DNA of 64,000 nucleotides, from assembly GCF_019924635.1 (NCBI RefSeq), contig NZ_CP065038.1:1-64000 (forward strand), read 5' to 3'. The notes beneath the pieces were generated by a model, which saw only the letters and a list, made by a program, of their open reading frames with translations, was not told the origin of the DNA and made no database searches. The stretch comes from Leifsonia sp. ZF2019. GTDB taxonomy: Bacteria; Actinomycetota; Actinomycetes; Actinomycetales; Microbacteriaceae. Both the position numbers and the translations under genes were made by a program. Shown here one piece after another: positions 1-8,592 of the stretch. Position 1 is the stretch's first letter, and every line of letters begins with the position of its first letter.

Positions 1-434
1 GGGCTGCCGCTGGTGATCGCCATCACACCCGGTCACTTGGGTGACGCACCCATGTTGATCCCGCTGCTGGAGCAGCTGCGCGTCGCCCGCCCGGTCGGCG
101 ACCAAGGACCCGCCCGGACGCGATCCGCGGCGACAAGGCCTACTCGTCCCGTGCGATCCGACAGCACCTGCGCGACCGCGGCATCGAAGCCGTCATCCCG
201 CAGCCCTCCGATCAGATCGGGCACCGCCTCCGCCGCGGATCCCGAGGCGGCCGCCCGATCAGCTACGAACGGATCGACTACCGCAACCGCAACGTCATCG
301 AACGCCGCTTCGCGAGCCTGAAGCAATGGCGCGGCATCGCCACCCGCTACGACAAACTCGCGATCCTGTTCCGCGCCGCCGCCGTCCTGAACGCCGTCAT
401 CGCCTGGACCAAACCATTAGGAGACACACCCTAG
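1..434 (+). pseudogene. IS5-family transposase, C-terminal remnant with frameshift
   Basis: The window opens inside an IS5-family (IS427-like) DDE transposase. Frame 1 reads a typical segment (ITPGHLGDAPM). After about base 115 the homology jumps to another frame, reading AIRGDKAYSSRAIRQHL and then RNVIERRFASLKQWRG, with the usual end GDTP and stop TAG at 432-434. A single frameshift therefore separates the two parts, so no functional product is expected. The 3' end (ttaggagacacaccctag) resembles the right terminus of the complete IS5 copies elsewhere in the window, including the CTAG target. The 5' part lies outside the window. Confidence 0.85.
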
Positions 435-454
435 CTCGCGGACGAGCGGGTAGA

Positions 455-705
455 TCATTGTGGGGAGACGCCGAGTTTGAGGTTCGCCTGCGACAAATAC
501 GCCGCCGCCTCCCGCAACACCTCATTCTCCTGCTCCAGCAATCGGATCCGCTTCTTTGTCTCCCGCAGATCCTCGGCCTCCGCCTTTGTCACCCCGGGCC
601 GGGCGCCGGCCTCGACATCGGCTTGCCGCATCCAGTGCCAACGGCACCCCAGATCTGGTGTCACCTATCCATGCGGCAGTCCCGTTTGAGGTCAGCGTAG
701 TAGCT
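455..705 (-). pseudogene. IS3-family OrfA remnant
   Basis: The leftward frame contains ARPGVTKAEAEDLRETKKR followed by a leucine-zipper-like segment (IRLLEQENEVLREAAAYL). This is the typical C-terminal half of an IS3-family OrfA. The preceding helix-turn-helix part is broken: an upstream piece (SNGTAAW, CRMDR) lies in another frame with a stop between. OrfB is absent. It is a decayed fragment abutting the IS5 remnant to its left. Confidence 0.7.
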
Positions 706-738
706 GGCCCCAAACGGGACTGCTACTCCGCTGACCTC
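678..738. repeat. Two interleaved inverted repeats (A-B-A'-B' order)
   Basis: Arm A (678-687, agtcccgttt) is the exact reverse complement of 712-721. Arm B (688-704) is the reverse complement of 722-738 with one mismatch. The order A, B, A', B' means both hairpins cannot form as simple nested stems; they would compete or form a pseudoknot-like fold. It lies just downstream of the protease gene's stop codon, so it could act as a terminator for that leftward gene, although no clear T tract is seen. It could also be an old element end. Confidence 0.6.
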
Positions 739-796
739 AACGCGCCATCCCAACTGGAGATGGCACCCGCATAGAAGCGACATCAAACCCGGGACG

Positions 797-3007
797 CTAC
801 CCTCTAGTCTGGATGACTACTTCCATCGGCCAGCTGGATTGCCCACCCAACTGGTTGTTGATCACCGCAATATATGTTCCGGTATCCGTCACCTTCGGAT
901 ACACGGGCGCCTCCCTGTTCGTACCCTCAATACCGAAGGTGAGCATGTAAAACGTACTCTTCCCATCGTCGCTGGGCATACTAGTTGCTTGGGTTCGAGG
1001 ATTGTTCGGGTCCGAGTTCTGCCCGTCCGGCGCACCATCCCAATCATCCACGTACTCCATCGTGGTTTCGTCCCATTTCTTCCACAGCACCGTCGGAGGC
1101 GGAGATCCGACAACCTGCATACCTAACTGCGCATCCCCAATACTCCACGTATTCCCAACCACGGAACCATCACCCTGCCCCGGTACCTGAGCCACAATGC
1201 TCGGATACACCCAATTACCAATCATTACCTGCATCGATGTCGACCGGCCCGTGCCCAAACTATTTCTGGCCACCAACCGGTACCACCCCGAATCTGACGG
1301 GTCGGCGGGATTGGTATTGGTGCCAAAGGTCAGAACACTCGTGTCTGCCCCAGACACAGCCGGGGATACCACTGGCGCATAGTCACCGTCGTTCCCAGTT
1401 TTCGAGAACTCCCACGACAGTTGTGGTTGCTCGTCTTCCATCCCCGGATACGCAGCAAACACACTAAATACGCCCTGGGTTCCTCTCGTGACATACACCG
1501 GAACACCCGGACGCACTCCCGCGATCGGCCGCGGCGACTCCACCGTCACCACCTGGTTGCTTTCCGCCCCAGGCAATGGAACTCCGTCATCACCCAAACC
1601 GATCACCTTGCCAGAAACAGTCATCGGCAAAACCGTCAGATCCCACCGCCCCGGAGTATTCCCATCATTCACAGGTACCACAGCAACTCCGCGTTGATTC
1701 CCCGTCTGTGAGTCAACTTTCACCGGTTGAGCAGACCGCCACGAATCCTGCTCGGCCGGCTTCCCGAACACCCAATACCCCGAAACCTTCACCTCGCGCG
1801 ACACCGTGGAAGACAAATTCCATGACACCAACACATTCCCTCGGCCCGCCCCCTGCGCCACCGCAGCAAGCTTCGACGGCATCGAAAACCCAGCCGTTCC
1901 CGTCACGAACTGGTTCGAACCCGCATCCGGCAATGGGAAACCATCCGGTCCAACCCCCAACACTGTCCCACTAGCATCAACGGGCAACGCCACCACCGAC
2001 CACAACACCTCAGAACCACCCATCCCACCAACAGGCAGGTCCGCGTAGGGTGAGCCCGCAGGAACAAACTGTTGGGTCGCCTTTGACCAGGACGGACCAT
2101 CCGTCGCATGTTTATAGAAGAACTGAAGGCCCCGCATATCAGACGTCACCGAGCACCACGGCGGGACCCAGCCATCGTCACGTGTCCTTGATGTTGAGGG
2201 GGTACATGTTTCGTTTGTGAACAAGCGAAGAATGCTCTCGCCAGATGCGTCTAATTCGTATGTGGGCCACACACCTATTTCGCGCAGAAAAGGCAGCTCA
2301 CGAGAGAATACGACTCCACCCATCTCGAGAGGTGGCTCGTCGTCATAGCGGACGGTCAGAACTCCGACTACTCTCCGTTCATCGCCTTCGCCGACCACAA
2401 TCGGGCCGCCTGAATCACCATCCTCGATTTGGCCAAACTCTTGAGTGAAAAAAGCAAGAAACGTACCTGGATAGGTATTACTGGCCCGAAAACCAAGGGT
2501 TGTGCCGTCCACGCTGCGAAGCTGACCATGGGAATTGTAACCGTACGCCGATGCGCGGGTGCGGTTAGCAGCAGCAGACAGCACATTGAATGACAAATCC
2601 AGTCGCGCAAACGCGCTCCTTGGCCAGTTTTCTAGCGGGTTGGCAAGGTGCAGAGCAGCAATATCGCCGTGACCGGAAAGAACCCTATCTACCGCAACGT
2701 AAGAATTCCTTAAGGAATTGGTGGGGGTACCCGGTTCTTGTAATTGAATACGTGCAGTGTGTGTGCCTTCTCCTCGCCTGGGGAGGACATGGCCAGCAGT
2801 GATCACCCACTCAGGCGAAACCACAAAACCTGTTCCGAAACCTACCTCATCAGGACTTGAGGGGCCCCCGACCTCGACTCGAGCAACCCAAGGAGAAGCT
2901 GGCGCACCTTGCCCATTTACAATGGTGTTAGCGGGGCTTGAAGCTGCAACGCGCGGCTGGCCAGAGCTGCCTCCCCCTTGTGCCTGAGGAATCCGGTTAT
3001 TCGTCAT
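797..3007 (-). CDS. Trypsin-like serine protease with Ig/FN3-like C-terminal domains
   Basis: This protein of about 736 residues has a complete S1 (chymotrypsin-fold) triad: His73 in TAGHVLP, Asp115 in GHGDIAALH, and Ser199 in EDGDSGGP. After the protease domain come all-beta modules. A motif appears twice (VLGVGPDGFPLPDAGSN and VIGLGDDGVPLPGAESN), and the last domain has an Ig-type ending (DTGTYIAVINNQ). The start was placed at the ATG at 3007 because GGAGGG sits 7 bases upstream; a longer frame to 3058 lacks a ribosome site. No Sec or Tat signal peptide is visible, which is odd for a trypsin-like enzyme. The gene at 18449-20797 is a homologue lacking the catalytic residues. Substrate and export route are unknown. 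Confidence 0.85.
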   Translation of the reverse strand: MTNNRIPQAQGGGSSGQPRVAASSPANTIVNGQGAPASPWVARVEVGGPSSPDEVGFGTGFVVSPEWVITAGHVLPRRGEGTHTARIQLQEPGTPTNSLRNSYVAVDRVLSGHGDIAALHLANPLENWPRSAFARLDLSFNVLSAAANRTRASAYGYNSHGQLRSVDGTTLGFRASNTYPGTFLAFFTQEFGQIEDGDSGGPIVVGEGDERRVVGVLTVRYDDEPPLEMGGVVFSRELPFLREIGVWPTYELDASGESILRLFTNETCTPSTSRTRDDGWVPPWCSVTSDMRGLQFFYKHATDGPSWSKATQQFVPAGSPYADLPVGGMGGSEVLWSVVALPVDASGTVLGVGPDGFPLPDAGSNQFVTGTAGFSMPSKLAAVAQGAGRGNVLVSWNLSSTVSREVKVSGYWVFGKPAEQDSWRSAQPVKVDSQTGNQRGVAVVPVNDGNTPGRWDLTVLPMTVSGKVIGLGDDGVPLPGAESNQVVTVESPRPIAGVRPGVPVYVTRGTQGVFSVFAAYPGMEDEQPQLSWEFSKTGNDGDYAPVVSPAVSGADTSVLTFGTNTNPADPSDSGWYRLVARNSLGTGRSTSMQVMIGNWVYPSIVAQVPGQGDGSVVGNTWSIGDAQLGMQVVGSPPPTVLWKKWDETTMEYVDDWDGAPDGQNSDPNNPRTQATSMPSDDGKSTFYMLTFGIEGTNREAPVYPKVTDTGTYIAVINNQLGGQSSWPMEVVIQTRG

Positions 3008-3126
3008 GGAGACTCCCTCCGTGGTTGCTGAGGCAGGGCTCTGCATCGTGTCGTACAACTATTGCTTCGCTTGCCGGAGGTGGATACAGCCGGTTCGTCT
3101 TCATAGACCCCACTCTTATCACTGTA

Positions 3127-3468
3127 TGCCGTATTTATCCCTAGCGACCGTCGAGAAAGCCAGGGGATACCTCAAGGAACAGCAGCTCGCCTACCAGACC
3201 ACGTTGGTTGCGGCCGCCGACCTCGAAGCCGACCCGATGAGTGACCCGACCGAATTGCGTGTCGTGCAAGCGCAGCTTCGGAGCATCAAACGCGACCTCG
3301 ACATTGTCGGCACGGACATACGGGCACTCACCCAGCTGAACGCTGAAGAGGGCAAAGCCGAGAGCGATGCTCGCGACTGCACGGCGGCTATGCCGACAGC
3401 CGAGCAGCCAGGCGCATATCTGGAATGGAGATCAACATGCCACCTCGAATGGACGACGCGCTTTAGCA
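3127..3468 (+). pseudogene. Fragment of an unknown coiled-coil protein
   Basis: The frame reads a charged, heptad-like stretch (VEKARGYLKEQQLAYQTTL, then VVQAQLRSIKRDLDIVG) that looks coding and would form a coiled coil. There is no start codon with a ribosome site. After about residue 110 the composition becomes random and the frame runs on into IS256 debris. It is most likely the internal or C-terminal part of a gene cut by rearrangement. The parent family is not recognised. Confidence 0.4.
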
Positions 3469-3765
3469 ACACGCCCTGGACACCACACCTACTCGGACCC
3501 AGCCAAACTCATCGTCCAGAAAGTCGGAACGACAACGCCCCAATAACTGCACCCCTAGGATGTGCTGCTTTCCGCATCTTCCGTCGAATCAGCCAGCTCA
3601 GCGCGACATGCGCCGAGCCAGAGTCGAGCGCACCACCAAACCTTGACAAGTGGAACTCGATCACGGCGTATCGGACCAGTCCCCGCGAGGTCGTTTGCGA
3701 CCGCGCTCTCAACAGCGTGGCGAGCTCCGGTGCCGAAGATAACACCACGCGTTCGCGGTTCACTG

Positions 3766-4558
3766 CGTGGGGCTACCCGGTCCGGGTTGCGTTCGAACGG
3801 GGCAGCGACCGGGTGGCCCAGCGCAACGGGACTCGGCCGCGCGCACTGACCACCACCGCCGGCGAGTGGTGTTCCAAGTCGTGGTCGTCGCGGTCGGTGT
3901 CGCCGCGGACGGACGCCCGGAGGTCCTGGGCTTCAAGGTCGGCGAGACCGAGTCGCAACCGTTCTGGACCACGTTCCTGCGCTCGGTGAAAGCGCGCGGG
4001 CTGGGTGGAGAGAAGCTGGTGATCTCCGACGCTCACACCGGACTGATCGCCACTATTCAGACCGTGTTCGCTGGCGCGGCCTGGCAGCGCTGGCCGCGTT
4101 CACTTAATGCGCAACGTCCTCGCGAACGTCCCGAAGACCGCCGGGCCCATGGCCGCCTCGATCATCCGCACGATCTTCGCCCAACCCGACACCGAACATG
4201 TGATCGCCCAGTTCGGGGAGGTCACCCGGATTCTGGCACGCTCACACCCGAAGATCGCGGACATGCTCGATCACGCCCGCGATGACCTGCTCGCGTTCAC
4301 CGGGTTCCGAGCGCGCACTGGCGGCAGATCTGGTCCACGAACCTGCTGGAGCGGGTCAACACGGAGATCGAACGCCGCACCGACGTCGTCGGCACCTTCC
4401 CCAACCCCGCCGCCCTGCTACGCCTGGCCGGGCACGTCCTGATCGAGCAGCACGATGAACGGGACGGCGCCGACCGCCACTACTTCAGTGAGCACTCCAT
4501 GAAGCTCTTGAATGTCGAAACCGAGGAGGTGGCAATCCCCAAACTCGCTGCGGCATAA
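3766..4558 (+). pseudogene. IS256 (Mutator)-family transposase remnant
   Basis: Pieces in several frames match an IS256-family transposase in order: VGVAADGRPEVLGFKVGETES, then GGEKLVISDAHTGL with a catalytic-region Asp, then MRNVLANVPKTAG, then TNLLERVNTEIERRTDVVG, ending at a TAA at 4556-4558 (PKLAAA). At least three frame changes and a missing N-terminus make it a pseudogene. The following bases (gtcgagaaattccaccactc, near 4583) look like the usual 3' end of such elements. Confidence 0.85.
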
Positions 4559-4730
4559 TCACAGACAACTGATCCCGCACGGTGTCGAGAAATTCCACCA
4601 CTCAACGGGACGCCACCGGTCACGGACACTTCAGAGTGGCTTGCTGTTGGGGGCGTGCCCGCGGGCCTGGACCGACCGGCAGTAGCGGGCGTTGATCGAC
4701 TTGATGGTTCTGACGCTGCCGAACAACGCA

Positions 4731-4768
4731 CTGGCCCTGAATTGGGAACGTTCCCAGTTCAGGGCCAG
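4731..4768. repeat. 38-bp near-perfect palindrome
   Basis: Two 19-base arms (ctggccctgaattgggaac and its reverse complement with one mismatch) meet directly with no loop, centred on aacgtt. It lies about 50 bases downstream of the leftward phosphorylase gene and next to the IS256 remnant. With no loop and no T tract it is not a standard terminator. A protein-binding or recombination site is possible. Confidence 0.65.
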
Positions 4769-4816
4769 CGCTGAGTTTGTCAAATATGAGCGAATGAAAA
4801 GCGGGGCAGTTCAGCG

Positions 4817-5629
4817 TCAGAGCCGGATGGCGAGTGTGGGTGGGATGGCGCTATCGATGAGGGCCTGTTGGATGGTGTCGGTTTCGTCGGCCAGCTCCGT
4901 GTGGTGAGGGAGTGTGCTGCTGGTGAGTGCGGTGAGGACGGGCCCCAGTTGGGTGAGGAGAGTGGCGCGGTGTGCGAGGTGTTCTGCCCGCGTCAGGTGA
5001 GTGCTGGCGCGCAGACCGGCTCCGTAGTTGACGACGCCTGAAATTGTTGCGTAGGGCAGGCCGCTCGCGCGAGCGCAGAGAGCCTCGGCACCGATGGTCA
5101 TTCCGATGATGGTGCCTCCGAGCTGATGAAACATGCGGATCTCCGCCGCGGTCTCAAACCGTGGCCCGTCGATGTTGACATAGCAGCCGCTGCGAACATC
5201 CGCATTCGGCAGTTCTCGATTCAGGGCTGCGTGCGCGGCCTGGCGAACGTCTTCGTCGAAGGGGACCGTGACATCAATCTCCCGGTAACGGCGCTGGCGC
5301 AGCAGCGGACTGGTGTGCCGGGCGAAGTCGATCAGCTGGTGCGGGAGCACAATCGTCAACGGTGGCAGATCGCTGCTCAGACTGCCCACCATCGACGTGC
5401 TGATGACCGCATCCACCCCCAATCGTTTCAACGCCTCCATGTTTGCTCGATGGTTCACGCGATGCGGACAAACCCTTCGATTTTGCCCACGAACCACGGT
5501 AATGACCTCGTTGGCGCCGCAACGGTTCAGCCGGTACCGGACAGGGCCATGAACAGTCCAAATCGTTCGCAGTCGAGTAGGGTGCTCCTGGCCGACCTCG
5601 CACGTGCTGCTGATTATCGCCCACCGCAT
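4817..5629 (-). CDS. MTAP/PNP-family nucleoside phosphorylase
   Basis: This 270-residue protein belongs to the trimeric purine nucleoside / methylthioadenosine phosphorylase family, which cleaves nucleosides with phosphate to base plus ribose-1-phosphate. Visible motifs are PHRVNHRANMEALK (phosphate and subunit region), STSMVGSL, and YVNIDGPRFETAAEIRMF followed by GMTIGAEA. The base-binding segment reads VVNYGAG with Asn where adenosine-type MTAPs carry Asp; in the family this points to a 6-oxopurine (inosine, guanosine or methylthioinosine) substrate. Two adjacent ATGs (5632 and 5629) follow GGGAGG; 5629 has the better spacing. The frame extends further upstream without a ribosome site. It stands alone among IS debris. 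Confidence 0.85.
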   Translation of the reverse strand: MRWAIISSTCEVGQEHPTRLRTIWTVHGPVRYRLNRCGANEVITVVRGQNRRVCPHRVNHRANMEALKRLGVDAVISTSMVGSLSSDLPPLTIVLPHQLIDFARHTSPLLRQRRYREIDVTVPFDEDVRQAAHAALNRELPNADVRSGCYVNIDGPRFETAAEIRMFHQLGGTIIGMTIGAEALCARASGLPYATISGVVNYGAGLRASTHLTRAEHLAHRATLLTQLGPVLTALTSSTLPHHTELADETDTIQQALIDSAIPPTLAIRL

Positions 5630-5817
5630 CATGTACCTCCCATTGAGAGCGCCGATCGCTCTCCGCTCAGGTTCGGCCATTGCGCGCACTCAGGTAAACA
5701 GCCCCAGGTACGGCAGCTGCTCATACCCACGTGCCATGCCCCCAGTGCCCCGCTGATGCCTTCGGAAGTGAGCTATTCTTCGGATCTCAACTGCATCTCG
5801 CAGTGGCCATCGTGCAG

Positions 5818-6075
5818 CTATGCTGCGATGGCGGTGAAATCGCTTCCGGCGTTTGGTTCGTCCGGGATGACGTCGTTGGTTCCGAGGACGGGGCGGGTGG
5901 CGCCGACTCCGGTTGTGATGCCGCCGGTGACGGCGGCGATGGTTGCTGCGCCGAGTGTGCTGCTTGCCTCTGGTCGGTTGCCGGTAAGCGCGTTGATTCC
6001 CTGGACCAGCAGTGTCGCGGCGATGCCTTCGGCCATTCCGCCGGCAAAGAGAATGAGCCGTTCGGTGGTTCGCAT
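5818..6075 (-). CDS. Small putative membrane protein (85 aa)
   Basis: Starts at ATG 6075 (MRTTERLILFAGGMAEG). It has two hydrophobic stretches (about residues 6-28 and 34-55, rich in Ala, Gly and Ile) and a polar acidic tail (DVIPDEPNAGSD). No family is recognised. It directly follows the truncated membrane-protein fragment at 6143-6269 in the same direction, so the two probably formed one transcript before the upstream gene was cut. A 7-base inverted repeat (gccatcg/cgatggc) overlaps its 3' end. Confidence 0.5.
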   Translation of the reverse strand: MRTTERLILFAGGMAEGIAATLLVQGINALTGNRPEASSTLGAATIAAVTGGITTGVGATRPVLGTNDVIPDEPNAGSDFTAIAA

Positions 6076-6142
6076 GGTAGGACCTATTGTGCCCAGCAGA
6101 CGATGCCGGCGAAGGCCATTTCGATGCCGGTGCCGTTCTCGC

Positions 6143-6269
6143 TCAGGCGTCGATCGACCAGGCGGCGTACTGGACCAGTACGGGGACGATCGCGACAAGC
6201 GCGGCAACAGAGAGCCCTGCCGCGGCTCCGGCGATGGCGGCGGCCAGCACCTCCGGTCGCGTGGGATCG
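6143..6269 (-). pseudogene. 5'-truncated membrane protein fragment
   Basis: The leftward frame reads LAAAIAGAAAGLSVAALVAI, continues VPVLVQYAAWSIDA and stops at 6143-6145. It is a single hydrophobic helix region in good coding style. Its 5' part is replaced at about 6270 by an IS5-type transposase fragment on the other strand, so only the C-terminus remains. Confidence 0.5.
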
Positions 6270-6475
6270 AGTAGCGTGATCCCAGAGCCCCGCGACCAGC
6301 GAGCACACCGGAAACGGCGCGGTCACGCGGCGGCCGCCAGGTCACCTACGACGAGGTCGACTACAAGAACCGCAACGTGATCGAACGCGGCTTCTGCCCA
6401 CTCAAGCAGTGGTGCGAGCATCCGCGCGATCGCGGAGCGGCTCGGGAGGGCGCCGTCTTCTAGTAAGGAGGGGAC
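6270..6475 (+). pseudogene. IS5-type transposase fragment joined to an IS30-like HTH fragment
   Basis: From 6276 the frame reads VIPEPRDQRAHRKRRG. After a one-base shift it reads TYDEVDYKNRNVIERGFCPLK, which is the DDE C-terminal region of an IS5/IS427 transposase. At about 6418 it changes to IRAIAERLGRAPSSS, resembling the N-terminal helix-turn-helix of IS30-type transposases. Both are short broken pieces, evidence of repeated insertion and deletion here. Confidence 0.6.
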
Positions 6476-7122
6476 GAAACTCAGGCCGATTCAGTGGAAG
6501 CGACTGCGAACCCGTGACCCTGAAACTCGACGGTGTTGCGCTGCTCAGCCTCCGTAAGCCTCAGCGTAAGCAGTATAGAGGGCGTCGGACGTCCGCGGAA
6601 TCAGAGGTCGGCGGATCATCGAATAAGGGGACCCGGCTGGAGGACGCCGGTGCCTGTCAGGGTTCCGGCCGACCCCCGCAGACACGAGTCTTGGATCACG
6701 GGTGCGGAGCACCTTCCCCGACCATCTGCAGTTGCGGGGGAGGGAGTGTCCCTTGACAGGTTCCGAGCGGCCGGACAGAGAATCCCCTCGATGCTCCGGC
6801 ACCCGCCTGCAGGTGGCGACCTCCCCTGGGGCCAGGGCGCCGTGCCGGTGGGTGGGGGCAGGGTGAAACTGCAGGGCACCATCACACGGAGCGGCCCGGG
6901 CATGTCGGGGAGGTGCGTAGGATTTTCGTGTGTCCCGGGCTAAGACGCGATTTCCCCCAAAGAGTTGGTCCGCCCGGGGCGCTTCTTCATGCGGTATCCC
7001 GGTGTGCTGCAGCAGATAATCTTGCGGAGCCGCTGCTGCAGCACGCCACCGCATGAGAACTGTGTCGTCTGCCTGGGTCGTGACCAGCGGCGGCGCCTCA
7101 CAAGCTGGTGGGGCGGGTGCTA
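6476..7122. other. Gene-poor stretch with one long hairpin
   Basis: No convincing gene is seen here. The only structure I find is an interrupted inverted repeat at 6987-7056: tcatgcggt pairs with accgcatga, and gtgctgcagca pairs with tgctgcagcac, around a central loop. Frames in this stretch lack coding character. Confidence 0.4.
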
Positions 7123-7719
7123 GGGCGTGTCTTCTAACCGTTTGAGCCAGAGTGTGATTGCGCGGAGGACGACTGCTCCCCGGTAGGTGACGGCGAGGTT
7201 GTCGTAGTGGGTGGCGAGGCCTCGCCATTGCTTGGTGTCGCAGAAGCCGCGTTCGATGACGTTCCGTCCTCGGTAGTTGATCGCGTCGAATCGGGGTGGT
7301 CTGCCGCCCGCGCTGCCGCGGTTGAGGCGGTGTCGCTTCTGATCGTCGGGTTCGGGGATGACTGCCGCGATACCGCGTCGGCGGAGGTGGGAGCGGATTG
7401 CGCGTGATGAATACGCTTTGTCGCCGCGGACGGCGTCGGGCCGGGTGCGAGCTCGACCCATTCGATCTACTCGGAGCTGTCCCATCAAGGCGTCAAACAT
7501 CGGCGAATCACCGGACTGGCCCGGCGTGAGGAGCACGACAAGCGGGAGTCCGTTGCCATCGACGAGTTGGTGGATCTTCGTCGACAGGCCGCCACGCGAG
7601 CGGCCGATCGCGTGGTCAGCGGGTTCCTGACGAAGATTCTTGTGATTCGATCGTGCCCCCTGGGGTGTTGGTGGGGCGGCGGCCCGCGGGCTCCTCGACA
7701 CGGGCGAAGGTGGTCGCAT
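7120..7719 (-). CDS. IS5 transposase OrfB, copy 1
   Basis: C-terminal half of the DDE transposase (GRSRGGLSTKIHQLVDG, then AVRGDKAYSSRAIRSHL, then RNVIERGFCDTKQWRGLA). It is probably made as a frameshift fusion with OrfA, so the listed 5' limit is only the open frame. Relative to copies 2 and 3 it has one visible substitution (ATHYDN for ATRYDN). Its TAG stop codon is formed by the TA target duplication plus the next G and lies outside the 970-bp element. Confidence 0.85.
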   Translation of the reverse strand: MRPPSPVSRSPRAAAPPTPQGARSNHKNLRQEPADHAIGRSRGGLSTKIHQLVDGNGLPLVVLLTPGQSGDSPMFDALMGQLRVDRMGRARTRPDAVRGDKAYSSRAIRSHLRRRGIAAVIPEPDDQKRHRLNRGSAGGRPPRFDAINYRGRNVIERGFCDTKQWRGLATHYDNLAVTYRGAVVLRAITLWLKRLEDTP

Positions 7720-8092
7720 GCTGGTGGGCTCGGTTGATCGTGGAATCCACGCTCACCGTCCAATCCAGCACCCCGGCCGCGTCGGCCTCAGTCAACAGCG
7801 CAGCATGCACCCGGTCCCAGGTGCCGTCGTGACTGAATCGGTTGTGACGCTTCCAGACCGTCTGCCAGGGACCGAACTCCGCCGGCAGATCCCGCCACGG
7901 AATCCCGGTCCGATACCGCCAAATGATGGCCTCGACCACCAAACGATGATCACCGAACGGGCGACCGCCCTTCGGCGACGGGGCCGGCATCAACGACGCG
8001 ATCCGCTCCCACTGAGAATCCGACAACACCCGAGACCGCGACACAACGCCCAGCCTGCACCACGACCACAACAACGGTTAGAAGACACGCCC
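7123..8092 (-). mobile_element. IS5-family element, copy 1 (970 bp)
   Basis: A complete element runs between inverted ends gggcgtgtcttctaacc (left) and ggttagaagacacgccc (right), inserted at CTAG with TA duplicated on both sides. It carries two overlapping transposase frames, orfA and orfB, as in the IS427 group. Copies 2 (21646-22615) and 3 (33970-34939) have the same length and are nearly identical, so transposition is recent. Confidence 0.95.
7616..8044 (-). CDS. IS5 transposase OrfA, copy 1
   Basis: N-terminal half of an IS427-group transposase. It contains the DUF4096-type segment (LSDSQWERIASLMP, then EAIIWRYRTGIPWRDLPAEFG) and the first catalytic Asp in WTVSVDST. The frame ends at 7616 after entering orfB's territory; full transposase presumably needs a +1 (or -2) ribosomal shift near a CCCCAGGGGG run. 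The start was set at GTG 8044 (SRSRVLSD); the frame extends to 8074. Confidence 0.85.
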   Translation of the reverse strand: MSRSRVLSDSQWERIASLMPAPSPKGGRPFGDHRLVVEAIIWRYRTGIPWRDLPAEFGPWQTVWKRHNRFSHDGTWDRVHAALLTEADAAGVLDWTVSVDSTINRAHQHATTFARVEEPAGRRPTNTPGGTIESQESSSGTR

Positions 8093-8219
8093 TAGGTGTT
8101 CTTCCTCGAGAGCCCTCGTGTGGGTCGGGGTGAGTTTCGCACCCATCGGACTCCAGGGAATCCCCCACGTAGCAACATCATTATGGTCGGAAGCGCATAT
8201 CTTGCCGAGAAGGGTGATC

Positions 8220-8573
8220 ATGATGGGTCTGTTTCCGGCCAGGGCGGCGGCGAGGACTGTATCTCTCTCCCTTCCATCCGGGCACTTGCTGCGAGCGGGG
8301 GAGTGGGTGCGTCAATTGATGGGTCGCTTAGAGGCATCCGACACGTTGCTCAGCGCCAGGGACCTCTCGGCGACGGATGTCTATCGAGTGGCATGCTATG
8401 ACGCGGTCACCGGTGTGCGAGGCGGGGCGTCGTTGCTCGGCCAGCGGGCGGTGGCTTCGAAGACCGGTCTGACAGTCTCCGAAGTGAACCGTGCCCGACT
8501 CGTCATGTTTGAGCTCGGTTTCTGCGCAAGAGACCTGTCTGGAATTTCGAGTATTAGTAAGCGGCGTGGGTGA
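8220..8573 (+). CDS. Winged-helix-like protein of unknown role (117 aa)
   Basis: Two in-frame ATGs (8220, 8223) follow GAAGGG. The C-terminal half (VYRVACYDAV, then LGQRAVASKTGLTVSEVNRA, then LVMFELGFCARD) reads like a winged helix-turn-helix of the kind found in replication initiators or GntR-type regulators. The N-terminus is not recognised. The last residues (ISSISKRRG) lie at a junction with the truncated PAP2 gene, so the C-terminus may be chimeric. Function is unassigned. Confidence 0.4.
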   Translation: MMGLFPARAAARTVSLSLPSGHLLRAGEWVRQLMGRLEASDTLLSARDLSATDVYRVACYDAVTGVRGGASLLGQRAVASKTGLTVSEVNRARLVMFELGFCARDLSGISSISKRRG

Positions 8574-8592
8574 GTTGTCGCACGTTAACAGC

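Noticed and set aside
797..3058. Longer start (753 residues) for the serine protease
   Set aside because: The ATG at 3007 has GGAGGG at ideal spacing; the upstream start has none.
3006..3989. A single 327-residue protein
   Set aside because: Only the first third looks coding; the rest runs through IS256 debris in a wrong frame, and the start overlaps the protease gene's ribosome-site region.
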